Assembly: GCA_018242645.1 (NCBI GenBank)
Contig: JAFEBN010000225.1
Location: 1-60,233 of the forward strand
Direction: 5' to 3'
Source: Planctomycetota bacterium
GTDB lineage: Bacteria; Planctomycetota; Phycisphaerae; Phycisphaerales; UBA1924
DNA length: 60,233 nucleotides
Both the position numbers and the translations under genes were made by a program. Numbering within the stretch: the stretch's first letter is position 1; every line of letters begins with the position of its first letter. The notes below the pieces were generated by a model. That model saw nothing but the letters and a program-made list of their open reading frames with translations. It was not told the DNA's origin and made no database searches. Positions 9,196 through 16,878 of this stretch are shown in pieces.

Positions 9196-9645
9196 ATGTT
9201 CAACGACCTGACCAACTCGGGTGCGATCCCCACGCTCGCGGCGGCGCTGCGGTTTGCTTCCGAGCGTCAGCAGCTCATCGCCCACAACATCGCCAACATC
9301 GAGACGCCGAACTTCACGCAGCGGAACGTCTCGGTCTCGGACTTTCAGCAGACCCTGTCGCGGGCCGTCGAAGAACGCCGGCGCGAGACGGGCGGCGAGC
9401 ACGGTGAACTGCACTTTGGAAACTCGTCCACCATCCAGGTCGCGTGCGACGGGCGCGTGATCCTCCAGCCCGCCAGGGGCCAGGAAGCTTCGCAGGGCGG
9501 CATCATGTTTCACGATCGAAACAATCGCGACCTGGAGCGGCTGATGCAGGATTCGGTTGAAAACGCGGCGTTTTATCGCATGAACGTGGACCTGCTCCGC
9601 ACCCGCTTCGATCTGCTCCGGTCTGCGATCGCCCAGCGTCCGTAA
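9196..9645 (+). CDS. flgB: Flagellar proximal rod protein FlgB
   Basis: 149 residues, the usual length for FlgB. The N-terminal rod/hook signature is clear (RQQLIAHNIANIETPNFTQR) and so is the C-terminal helix (FYRMNVDLLRTRFDLLRSAI). FlgB forms the base of the periplasmic rod after export through the flagellar type III gate. It opens the rod gene set flgB-flgC-fliE, in the order found in many bacteria. There is no strong Shine-Dalgarno sequence; a sigma-54-type promoter and a palindrome sit directly before the start. Confidence 0.95.
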   Translation: MFNDLTNSGAIPTLAAALRFASERQQLIAHNIANIETPNFTQRNVSVSDFQQTLSRAVEERRRETGGEHGELHFGNSSTIQVACDGRVILQPARGQEASQGGIMFHDRNNRDLERLMQDSVENAAFYRMNVDLLRTRFDLLRSAIAQRP

Positions 9646-9662
9646 GCCCGAGGGAGTGACTC

Positions 9663-10091
9663 ATGTACGGCGCGCTCGACATTTCAACCAGCGGCATGAT
9701 GGCTCAGCGGGCCCGGATGGCGGCCATCGCGGCCAACATCGCCAACCGCTCAACGATTCTCGACGACAAGGGCAACGTGAACCCCTATCGCGCCCGGCAC
9801 GTGATGTTCGCTCCGGGCGACCCGCAGGCCGCCACCCCGGAAGGGCGCCGGCTCGGCGTCCATGTCGCCGCGATCGAGCTCGACAAGGGTGAGTTCAACT
9901 ACCGGTGGGACCCGACGAGCCCCTACGCCATCCAGAAGGGCGAGAAGCGTGGTTACGTGCCCGAGCCCAACATCAACCCGGCGATCGAGCAGATCAACGC
10001 GATGGAGGCGTCCCGTGCGTACGAGGCCAACGTGGTGGCGGCTGAGACCACCAAGCAAATGATGAATCAGGTTCTTCGGCTGCTGGCCTGA
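9663..10091 (+). CDS. flgC: Flagellar proximal rod protein FlgC
   Basis: 142 residues, the normal FlgC length. The N-terminus has the rod signature GMMAQRARMAAIAANIANR, and the C-terminus has the EQINAMEASRAYEANVVA helix that packs in the rod core. Mid-protein PEPNINPAIE is typical of FlgC. A GGGAG lies 10 bases before the ATG. It is 17 bases downstream of flgB and belongs with it. The protein is exported and polymerises in the periplasm between the MS ring and the distal rod. Confidence 0.95.
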   Translation: MYGALDISTSGMMAQRARMAAIAANIANRSTILDDKGNVNPYRARHVMFAPGDPQAATPEGRRLGVHVAAIELDKGEFNYRWDPTSPYAIQKGEKRGYVPEPNINPAIEQINAMEASRAYEANVVAAETTKQMMNQVLRLLA

Positions 10092-10111
10092 ATCACGATT
10101 TCTGGCCGGTC

Positions 10112-10127
10112 CGGCGCGCCGCTTGCG
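10112..10127 (+). promoter_or_regulatory. Candidate sigma-54 promoter for fliE
   Basis: CGGCGCGCCGCTTGCG. GG at 10113-10114 and GC at 10125-10126 are 10 bases apart, with GGC, CG and a complete TTGC matching the sigma-54 consensus. Transcription would begin near 10138, giving a leader of about 77 bases before the fliE ATG at 10215. Confidence 0.45.
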
Positions 10128-10214
10128 TGAGAATCCCCGAGACGACGGAGTTGTCGGAATCGCAGTACGCTTCGCCCGGGAAGGAGTCCGGTCCGAAGGC
10201 AACGAGGCAGAACG

Positions 10215-10520
10215 ATGGCCGATCCGCTTGGTTTCATCTCCGGTTGTCAGCCCATCAGGCCGCAGGCGGCGCAAAGCACCCCTGCGCAGGCGAATTCGGG
10301 CCCGTCCTTTAAGGACGCCCTGATTGACAACATCAAGCGTGTGGACGAGCTCCAGCAGCAGGCCAACCGGGCGATGGAAGACATCGCGACGGGCAAGCGT
10401 GATGACCTGGAGGGCGTCATTCTCGCGACGCAGCAGGCCGATTCGGCCTTTCGCATGCTCCAGGCGGTCCGCAATCGCGTGATGGAAGCCTACGACGAAC
10501 TGAAGCAGACGCGCGTCTGA
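10215..10520 (+). CDS. fliE: Flagellar hook-basal body complex protein FliE
   Basis: 101 residues, typical for FliE, which joins the MS ring to the rod. The conserved C-terminal half is evident: FKDALIDNIKRVDELQQQA, then TQQADSAFRMLQAVRNRVMEAYDEL. The first 35 residues are low-complexity, as is common. The ATG at 10215 is chosen because the upstream frame has no other good start; the preceding AGG is a weak ribosome binding site. It lies between flgC and fliF, the usual place, with unusually long gaps on both sides (123 and 185 bases) that carry promoter-like sites. Confidence 0.92.
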   Translation: MADPLGFISGCQPIRPQAAQSTPAQANSGPSFKDALIDNIKRVDELQQQANRAMEDIATGKRDDLEGVILATQQADSAFRMLQAVRNRVMEAYDELKQTRV

Positions 10521-10562
10521 TTCCACGGTCGCGCAGTTTCGGCGCGGGCCAGCGCAAATTCA

Positions 10563-10578
10563 TGGCGCGGAGAGTGCG
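10563..10578 (+). promoter_or_regulatory. Possible sigma-54 promoter for fliF
   Basis: TGGCGCGGAGAGTGCG. GG (10564-10565) and GC (10576-10577) have the required 10-base spacing, and TGGC.CG matches well, but the -12 element reads GTGC instead of TTGC. It would leave a leader of roughly 115 bases before the fliF start. It is the weakest of the four sites of this type in the cluster. Confidence 0.3.
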
Positions 10579-10662
10579 CCCGCTTTTCAAGAGCTCTTTT
10601 GCCGCGGGCCGAAGGTAGTGTCGCAGGCCCTTGTGCCGCGGCGGATACCGCGCGCGGGGCCC

Positions 10663-10681
10663 CCGATGCAGGATGCATCGG
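10663..10681 (+). promoter_or_regulatory. fliF leader hairpin with GGA loop (CsrA-like site)
   Basis: A perfect 8-base stem, CCGATGCA and TGCATCGG, closes a three-base GGA loop at 10671-10673. The fliF ribosome binding site AGGAGG begins 10 bases after the stem, so two GGA motifs lie about 20 bases apart. CsrA/RsmA proteins bind one GGA in a hairpin loop and a second in the ribosome binding site. A hairpin of the same design precedes flgE. Confidence 0.5.
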
Positions 10682-10705
10682 CGAATCGGCAGGAGGCCCC
10701 GAGTC

Positions 10706-12451
10706 GTGGATCAGCTGCGCAAGACATGGGCGACGATCCAGAAGTACCTGGGGCAACTCACCCTTACGCACAAGCTGCTGGTGGCGCTGGTCGCGGTCAT
10801 CGCCGGCCTTTCGCTCATGCTGGTCTGGAGCTGGTCCGCCAAGCAGGAATACACGGAGTTTCTGCCGAAGGCCGCGGACGCGGAACAGACCAAAGCCGCC
10901 GAGTGGCTGCGCAACCGGGACGTGACGATTCAGATGAAGGGCACGCATCCGTGGGTGCCGGCGGCGCGGCAGCACGAACTGTTCTCGCTCTACGCCGAGT
11001 CGGGCAATCTGCCGCAGGACACGACGATGCTGTTCCAGGGGATGCTTGAGAAGCAGACCTGGTATTCGACCCGGCAGCAGAACGACCAGACGTACAACCT
11101 CGCGCTGCAGAACGAGCTCGCCTCGGTGATTTCGAAGTTCAACGGGATCTCCAAGGCGATGGTGATCATCGATGCGCCGGACCGGCAGGGCCTGGGCGCC
11201 GGCAGCCGCAGGCCGACGGCGTCGGCCACTGTCTTTGCGGCGGGCAAGGGCGGGCTCGACCAGGCGACGGTGGATGCGGTCGCCGGTCTGATCGCGAGCA
11301 GCAAGGCCGGCCTGACGATCGAAAATGTGCGGGTGATCGACGGCAATCTTCGGCGCCAGCGCCGCGCGACGGCGCAGGAAGATCTTGCGGCGTCGACCTA
11401 TCTCGAAGATGTCACGAAGTGGGAGAACACGACACGCGAAAAGCTTGTCGGGTTCCTGGGGTACATCCCGGACGTGATGGTGGCGGTCACGGCGCAGATC
11501 GATAACTCCCGGCTCAATCGCACGCGGGAGGAATATCTGCCAAAGGACAGCGGCACGATCTCGCTCATCAAGCGCGAACGCGGCAACTCGCAGACGCAGT
11601 CGAGTCCGTCGCAGGGCGGGGAGGTCGGCATCCGCTCGAACGTGGGCATGGATGTCAACAGCGGCCCCGCTGCCGCGGCGGGCAGCGCGACGAAGGAAGA
11701 AGAAAGCGAGTTCATGAACTTCCCGGGCCGGGTGCTCGATCAGATCGTGGACAACAAGGGGCGGCCGTCGATGGTCGCGGTGTCGGTGAACGTGCCGCGG
11801 GCGTTTGTTGCATCGCAGATCGCACCGCCGCCGGGTGCCGACAAGGCGCCGGACGCGGCGAAAGGGCCGAGCGACGATCAGGTCAATGCCAAGTTTGAAA
11901 AGGACATTCGTCCCAAGATCGTCGAGAGCATCGTGCCGCACATCAAGGCGATGATCGCGAGCGCCAACCCCGGTCTGAGCTCGGAAGAACTCAACAAGCT
12001 GCTGGCGGCGCAGGTGAGCGTGTCCATGATCCCGCTCGACATTGTCGCCACGGCGATGGGCGGGGGCGGATCTGGCGGGGGTGTCGCGGGCTCCGGGGGC
12101 GGAGGATCGTCTTCGCTGCCGTTTGGCGTGAGCACGGCGCTTGTTGAAAACGCCGTGCTGGGCGGGATGGCGCTGCTCGCGATGGGCATGATGGTGATCA
12201 TGGTGCGTCGCGCCGGAAGCCGTTCGGAACTTCCGTCGCCCGAAGAGATCGTGGGCCTTCCGCCGGCGCTTGCGACCAAGACGGATCTGATCGGCGAGGC
12301 CGACGAGAGCGATGCGCCGATGATGGGCATCGAGGTCGACGACACGGAAGTCCGCACCGGCAAGATGCTCGAACAGGTCACCGACTGGGTGAAGGGAAGC
12401 CCGGACGGCGCCGCCAAACTCCTGAACCGCTGGATCGCCACCGAGCCCTGA
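10706..12451 (+). CDS. fliF: Flagellar MS-ring protein FliF
   Basis: 581 residues from the GTG at 10706, which has AGGAGG nine bases upstream; the open frame extends to 10631 but the extra residues (CRGGYRARG...) do not look like FliF. Membrane segment 1 is at about residues 20-42 (LLVALVAVIAGLSLMLVW); the ring-building domains follow, with the YscJ/FliF-like motif SATVFAAGKGGLDQATVDAV; the second membrane segment lies near residue 490 (AVLGGMALLAMGMMVIMV), and the acidic C-terminal tail (KMLEQVTDWVKGSPDGAAKL) binds FliG. FliF builds the inner-membrane ring that nucleates the basal body. A glycine-rich stretch precedes the second membrane segment. fliG starts 16 bases after the stop. Confidence 0.95.
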   Translation: MDQLRKTWATIQKYLGQLTLTHKLLVALVAVIAGLSLMLVWSWSAKQEYTEFLPKAADAEQTKAAEWLRNRDVTIQMKGTHPWVPAARQHELFSLYAESGNLPQDTTMLFQGMLEKQTWYSTRQQNDQTYNLALQNELASVISKFNGISKAMVIIDAPDRQGLGAGSRRPTASATVFAAGKGGLDQATVDAVAGLIASSKAGLTIENVRVIDGNLRRQRRATAQEDLAASTYLEDVTKWENTTREKLVGFLGYIPDVMVAVTAQIDNSRLNRTREEYLPKDSGTISLIKRERGNSQTQSSPSQGGEVGIRSNVGMDVNSGPAAAAGSATKEEESEFMNFPGRVLDQIVDNKGRPSMVAVSVNVPRAFVASQIAPPPGADKAPDAAKGPSDDQVNAKFEKDIRPKIVESIVPHIKAMIASANPGLSSEELNKLLAAQVSVSMIPLDIVATAMGGGGSGGGVAGSGGGGSSSLPFGVSTALVENAVLGGMALLAMGMMVIMVRRAGSRSELPSPEEIVGLPPALATKTDLIGEADESDAPMMGIEVDDTEVRTGKMLEQVTDWVKGSPDGAAKLLNRWIATEP

Positions 12452-12466
12452 TTGACAGGACCGCGC

Positions 12467-13507
12467 ATGCCCCGCAAGCCCCACGAAAAGCTGCCGGACA
12501 GTATCGAGGACGTCGAGGGCGTGACGAAAGCCGCGATCCTTTTGCTTGCGCTCGGACCGGATCAGGCGGCGGCGGTGCTGAAGGCGATGCCGTCCGAGAC
12601 CGTGGAGGAAGTGACGCGCGAGCTGGCCAGCCTGGGGCGCGTGCCCAAGCGTCTGCAGAACCAGGTGATCGAAGAGTTTTACAACGTCTCGATCGCGAGC
12701 CAGTACGCGAACGAAGGCAACCTCGACTACGCGAAGGCCGTGCTGCAGAACTCGCTGGATCCGAAGCAGGCCGAGCGCGTGCTTGCGCAGATCCAGACGC
12801 AGGTGCAGAAGACGCCCTTCAGCTTCCTGCAGCGGGCGGAGAGCGAGAACCTGCTGACGTTCATCCAGGACGAGCACCCGCAGACGATCGCGCTGATCGT
12901 GTGCCACCTTGCGCACCACAAGGCGGCGGAAATCCTGGGTGGGCTGCCGCTCCAGAAGCAGATCGAGGTCATCAAGCGCATCGCCAACATGGAGCAGACC
13001 AACCCGGAGGTGATCCGGGAAGTGGAGAAGGGCCTTGAGAGCCGCCTCGCGAACATGCTTGTCCAGAGCATGGAAAAGGCGGGCGGCGTGCCGACGGTCT
13101 CGGAGATTTTGAACCTGGCGGATCGCGCGACGGAGAAGGCGATCCTCGAAGGGCTGGAGGCGGAGGACCCGGACCTGGTGGAGCAGATCCGTCGCCTGAT
13201 GTTCGTCTTCGAGGACATCAAGATGGTCAATGACAAGGGCATCCAGGCCGTGCTCAAGGAAGTGGAGAACGACGAGCTGGCTCTCGCGCTCAAGACCGCG
13301 AGCCAGGATCTGCAGGAGAAGATCTTCAAGAACATGTCGGAGCGTGCTGCCCAGCTTGTGCGCGAGGACATCCAGTTCATGGGGCCGGTCAAAGTCTCCG
13401 ATGTGGAGGCGGCGCAGCAGCGCATCGTCGACGTGGTGCGCAGGCTCGAGGAGGCCGGCGAAGTCGTCATCCAGGGCCGCGGCGGGGACGCCGAGCTGGT
13501 TGTGTAA
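12467..13507 (+). CDS. fliG: Flagellar motor switch protein FliG
   Basis: 346 residues from the ATG at 12467 (AGGA 7 bases upstream). A TTG at 12452 would add five residues. All three FliG regions are present: the N-terminal FliF-binding part (KAAILLLALGPDQAAAVLKA), the middle domain with EHPQTIALIVCHL, and the C-terminal torque domain (FEDIKMVNDKGIQAVLKEV and MSERAAQLVREDIQFMGPVK). It sits at the cytoplasmic face of the MS ring and interacts with the stator. FliM and FliN, its usual partners, are not encoded in the window. Confidence 0.97.
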   Translation: MPRKPHEKLPDSIEDVEGVTKAAILLLALGPDQAAAVLKAMPSETVEEVTRELASLGRVPKRLQNQVIEEFYNVSIASQYANEGNLDYAKAVLQNSLDPKQAERVLAQIQTQVQKTPFSFLQRAESENLLTFIQDEHPQTIALIVCHLAHHKAAEILGGLPLQKQIEVIKRIANMEQTNPEVIREVEKGLESRLANMLVQSMEKAGGVPTVSEILNLADRATEKAILEGLEAEDPDLVEQIRRLMFVFEDIKMVNDKGIQAVLKEVENDELALALKTASQDLQEKIFKNMSERAAQLVREDIQFMGPVKVSDVEAAQQRIVDVVRRLEEAGEVVIQGRGGDAELVV

Positions 13508-13531
13508 CCCTTCGGATCCGCCGGACTCGTC

Positions 13532-14323
13532 ATGGCACTCATCCGTCAGTCAGACAAGTCCACCCCGCTCGCCGACGCGATCGTCTATCGGCTGGGTGAC
13601 CTCGTGCGCGAGGGGACGGCGCTGCGCGAGCAGACGACGCGCCAGGTCGAGACGATGGTGGCGGAGGCGCGCGCGGAGCGCGACCGGCTCATCAGCGGCG
13701 CCCGCGAAGAAGGGCTTGCGCTCGGACGCGAAGAGGGTTACAAGGCCGGGTTCGCCAAGGGGATCGAAGAAGGGCGGGCGCAGTCGCTCGCGCAGTTCAG
13801 CGAGCAACTCACTTCGCTGCTCGCCGGATGGACACGTTCGCTGGAGAACTTTGAAAAGGACCGGGATTCCCTGCTGCTCGAAGCACGCACCGAGGTGCTT
13901 CGGCTTGCCGTGGAGATCGGGCGGGCGGTGGTAAAGCGGGAGATCGCGCTGCACCCAGGCGCTGTGGTGGATCAGGCCGACGCGGCCCTGAAAATGGTCG
14001 TGCGTCCCTCGCGCATCCGCCTGGCGGTCCACCCCGACGACCGGCCGATCATCGAGGCTGCGCTTCCGGGTCTGCTCGCGCGCTGTTTCAACGCAACCCA
14101 CATCGAGTGCGGGGACGACAGCTCGCTCGATCGGGGCTCGTGCGTCGTTCGAACGGCGGGAGGAGAAATCGACGCGGGGGTTCGTGTGCAGCTTGAGCGG
14201 ATCGCTGAAGCGATTGTGCCGGCCGCATCTCCGGGAGCAGCCATCGCTGCGGAAGACAACACCGCGATTATGCCTCGACCGACGTCGCCTGGTTCTGGCG
14301 ATTCCCCGGAGTCGCCGGCATGA
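13532..14323 (+). CDS. fliH: Flagellar export stator protein FliH
   Basis: 263 residues. The N-terminal third is a charged coiled coil (REQTTRQVETMVAEARAERD) with a glycine-repeat helix, GAREEGLALGREEGYKAGF, the GxxxG pattern typical of FliH. The C-terminal domain resembles FliH/V-ATPase subunit E (LRLAVEIGRAVVKREIALHP, RLAVHPDD). FliH holds the export ATPase FliI in an inactive complex and tethers it to the export gate. Its stop overlaps the fliI start by four bases (ATGA), so the two are translationally coupled. Confidence 0.92.
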   Translation: MALIRQSDKSTPLADAIVYRLGDLVREGTALREQTTRQVETMVAEARAERDRLISGAREEGLALGREEGYKAGFAKGIEEGRAQSLAQFSEQLTSLLAGWTRSLENFEKDRDSLLLEARTEVLRLAVEIGRAVVKREIALHPGAVVDQADAALKMVVRPSRIRLAVHPDDRPIIEAALPGLLARCFNATHIECGDDSSLDRGSCVVRTAGGEIDAGVRVQLERIAEAIVPAASPGAAIAAEDNTAIMPRPTSPGSGDSPESPA

Positions 14324-15684
14324 GCACGCTTTCTTCGGCCATCAGCACGGTCCATCGGACGCAGCCGCTGCTCGTGAAAGGCAGTGTCGTTGCGGTCAAG
14401 GGCATGTCGGTGCTGGTCGAGGACTTCCCGGTGCCGGTGGGTGCGATGGTGATGATCCGCTCGGCCGCGGGCGTCCGTGCCGAACCGATCCCGGGCGAAG
14501 TGGTCGGGTTCACCAAGGAACACGCGATCGTGATGCTGCTTGGGCAAACCGGGGGCATTCGCGTCGGCGACATCGTGCACGCGGAGCAATCTTCGCCCAC
14601 CGTGCAGGTCAGCCGCTTCATGCTCGGGCGCGTGATCGACGGACTCGCGCGGCCGATTGATGGCCTGGGGCCCATTCGCGACCCGCACCCGGTGCCTCTG
14701 AGCCCGGACCCGGTATCGCCGATGCACCGCAAGCGGATCAACCGCGCCTTGCCCACGGGCGTCCGCGCGATCGACGTGATGACCACGCTGGGCCGCGGCC
14801 AGCGCCTGGGCATCTTCGCCGGTCCGGGCGTGGGCAAGAGCACGCTGCTTGGCACCATCGCGCGGCGCACCGCGGCGGATATCAACGTGATCGCCCTGAT
14901 CGGCGAGCGCGGCCGCGAGGTGAAGGACTTCATTGAGCACGCGCTGGGTCCGGAAGGTCTGCGCCGCAGCGTCGTGATCGTTGCCACGGGTGACGAATCT
15001 CCGCTGCTGCGGCTGCGCGCGGCACGTCTTGCCTGCTCGGTCGCGGAGTTTTATCGCGACCTTGGCAAGGACGTGCTGCTGATGATGGATTCCATCACGC
15101 GCTTTGCTCACTCGCAGCGGCAGATCGGACTATCCGTGGGTGAGCCTCCGGCCACCAAGGGCTACACACCCAGTGTTTTCGCTGCAATGGCGTCGCTTCT
15201 TGAGCGCGCCGGGTCGCTCCAGTCCGGTGGTTCGATCACCGGGCTGTACACGATCCTGGTGGAAGGCGACGACATGACCGAGCCGGTTTCCGATGCGGCG
15301 CGAGGCATCCTGGATGGCCACGTCATCCTCTCCCGCAAGCTCGCGCAGAAGGCGCACTTCCCCGCGATCGATGTGCTGGACTCCGTCAGCCGCGTCGCGG
15401 ACGACGTGACGGACTCTCCGCACCAGGCAGCGCGACGACAACTCCTGCGCCTGATGGCCGTGTACCGCGACGTTGAAGACCTGGTGCAGATCGGCGCCTA
15501 TGCGCGCGGCTCCAACCCCGAGGCCGACGTCGCGATCGAGCTTCAGCCTGCGATCAACGATCTGCTGCGGCAGGCCGGTTCCGATGCACCGACCTTCGAT
15601 CAATGCCGCAATTCGCTCCTCAAGCTCACCGAGCAGGCGAACGCGCTGCTCGCGCGGCTCCAGCGCACCAAGAGGGCGGCCTGA
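14320..15684 (+). CDS. fliI: Flagellar export ATPase FliI
   Basis: 454 residues, the normal length. The Walker A loop is AGPGVGKST with Lys173; the Walker B region is VLLMMDSITRFA; the FliI/F1-beta motif GEPPATKGYTPSVFA follows. FliI powers early steps of flagellar protein export, working with FliH and FliJ, both of which flank it here. The start ATG overlaps the fliH stop. The C-terminal helical domain is complete. Strong conservation makes this one of the safest calls in the window. Confidence 0.97.
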   Translation: MSTLSSAISTVHRTQPLLVKGSVVAVKGMSVLVEDFPVPVGAMVMIRSAAGVRAEPIPGEVVGFTKEHAIVMLLGQTGGIRVGDIVHAEQSSPTVQVSRFMLGRVIDGLARPIDGLGPIRDPHPVPLSPDPVSPMHRKRINRALPTGVRAIDVMTTLGRGQRLGIFAGPGVGKSTLLGTIARRTAADINVIALIGERGREVKDFIEHALGPEGLRRSVVIVATGDESPLLRLRAARLACSVAEFYRDLGKDVLLMMDSITRFAHSQRQIGLSVGEPPATKGYTPSVFAAMASLLERAGSLQSGGSITGLYTILVEGDDMTEPVSDAARGILDGHVILSRKLAQKAHFPAIDVLDSVSRVADDVTDSPHQAARRQLLRLMAVYRDVEDLVQIGAYARGSNPEADVAIELQPAINDLLRQAGSDAPTFDQCRNSLLKLTEQANALLARLQRTKRAA

Positions 15685-15691
15685 CTAGCCC

Positions 15692-16150
15692 ATGGCCAAG
15701 TTCCGATTCGAACTCGAAGCCGTCCTCAAGCAGCGCCTCGCTGTCGAGCGGCAGAAGCAACTGGCGCTCGCGGACCTGGAGCGCCAGCGTCTGCAGATCG
15801 AAGACAGGATCCGGGGCTACCAGGCGTCGATCACCGCCGAGAAGCAGGACCTCCGCCAGGCTCTTTCGCCGGGCTCCGGCGTCGATCCCGGCCATGTCCG
15901 CATGCAGGCCAACATGTCCCTGCACTTTGTGGGCCGGGCCCAGCAGGCGGTCTTCCAACTCGCCGCCCTGCACCGCCGGTTGGAAGCGGCCCGACGCGAC
16001 CTGCTGGCGGCCACCACCAGCCGCAAAGCGGTCGAAAAACTCAAAGAGCGCCGATATGAAGCGTGGCGTGCCGCGGAAGCTGCCAAGCAAGCCGCGGCGT
16101 TGGATGAGATCGGTGTGATGGGCTTTGCCGCAAGGCAGGAGCAATCGTGA
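15692..16150 (+). CDS. fliJ: Flagellar export chaperone FliJ
   Basis: 152 residues, almost entirely coiled coil, beginning MAKFRFELEAVLKQRLAVER, which is the usual FliJ opening. FliJ sits in the FliI hexamer like the gamma subunit of F1 ATPase and couples ATPase and proton-driven export. It lies 7 bases after fliI, and its stop overlaps the GTG start of the next gene. FliJ proteins diverge greatly in sequence, so length, coil pattern and position carry the assignment. Confidence 0.88.
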   Translation: MAKFRFELEAVLKQRLAVERQKQLALADLERQRLQIEDRIRGYQASITAEKQDLRQALSPGSGVDPGHVRMQANMSLHFVGRAQQAVFQLAALHRRLEAARRDLLAATTSRKAVEKLKERRYEAWRAAEAAKQAAALDEIGVMGFAARQEQS

Positions 16151-16878
16151 AGCGTGTCTGGACGGTCATCTCGGTGCTCGCGCTCGCCAACGTGCTGGCG
16201 CTTGCGGGCCTGGTCGGCTGGCTGCAAATCAGCGGCAGGCTGAACCGCGACCGCATGATCCGCCTTCGCGAGCTCTTCGCCCCCACCATCGCCCAAGAGC
16301 AAAAGACGACCGAAGAGACGCAGAGCAAGCAGGCAGAAGAGGTCAAAAAGGCCGCGGAGGACGCCAAGTCGCAGCGGCCGCCCATCAACGCCGCGGACAG
16401 GTTGGAACTCAGCGCCCAGGGTGAGGAAGTCCGGCGCCAGCAGCTGGCCAGCCTGGAGAAGCAGGTCGATTTGCTCCGCGCGTCGCTCGCGCGCGATAAC
16501 GCCGAGGTGACCAGGGCGCGAGATCAGCTCACGCAGGATCAGGCCGCGTTTGAGGCGATGCGCAAGCGTGTGCTCGACCAGGAAGGCTCCGCCCAGTTCA
16601 AGAAGACTTTGAACACGCTCCAGGACCTCAAAGCCGATCAGGCGAAAAAAGCACTGAAAGAAATGCTGGCTATGAAGCCCGCTCCCACAGGGGCTTCCTC
16701 GACGATGCAGACGGGTACGGACCTGGTTGTTAGCTATCTGAACGCCATGGACAGCCGATCCCGCGGCAAGATCATGAACGAGTTCATCCAGGACGATCCC
16801 AAGCTGGCAGCAGACTTGCTGGAACGACTCCGGACGCGCGGCCTTGCTTTCCGCGCTCCGGAGGTTTCCGCGAAATGA
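16147..16878 (+). CDS. MotE-like membrane protein of the flagellar cluster
   Basis: 243 residues. One N-terminal membrane segment (about 8-26, VLALANVLALAGLVGWLQ) is followed by a long coiled coil (about 60-165) and a small C-terminal domain, ALKEMLAMKPAPTG then SYLNAMDSRSRGKIMNEFIQ, which resembles the MgtE N-terminal helical domain of MotE/YlxF proteins. In other bacteria MotE-type proteins are periplasmic chaperones or stabilisers of the stator and basal body. The GTG start overlaps the fliJ stop, and the stop overlaps the fliK ATG, so it is tightly embedded in the operon. The call is by architecture and position; the exact role here is unknown. Confidence 0.75.
   Translation: MKRVWTVISVLALANVLALAGLVGWLQISGRLNRDRMIRLRELFAPTIAQEQKTTEETQSKQAEEVKKAAEDAKSQRPPINAADRLELSAQGEEVRRQQLASLEKQVDLLRASLARDNAEVTRARDQLTQDQAAFEAMRKRVLDQEGSAQFKKTLNTLQDLKADQAKKALKEMLAMKPAPTGASSTMQTGTDLVVSYLNAMDSRSRGKIMNEFIQDDPKLAADLLERLRTRGLAFRAPEVSAK

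Noticed and set aside
10490-12919. Open frame of 809 codons on the minus strand
   Set aside because: Antisense to fliF and fliG, which are certain; the protein is Arg/His-rich without any domain.
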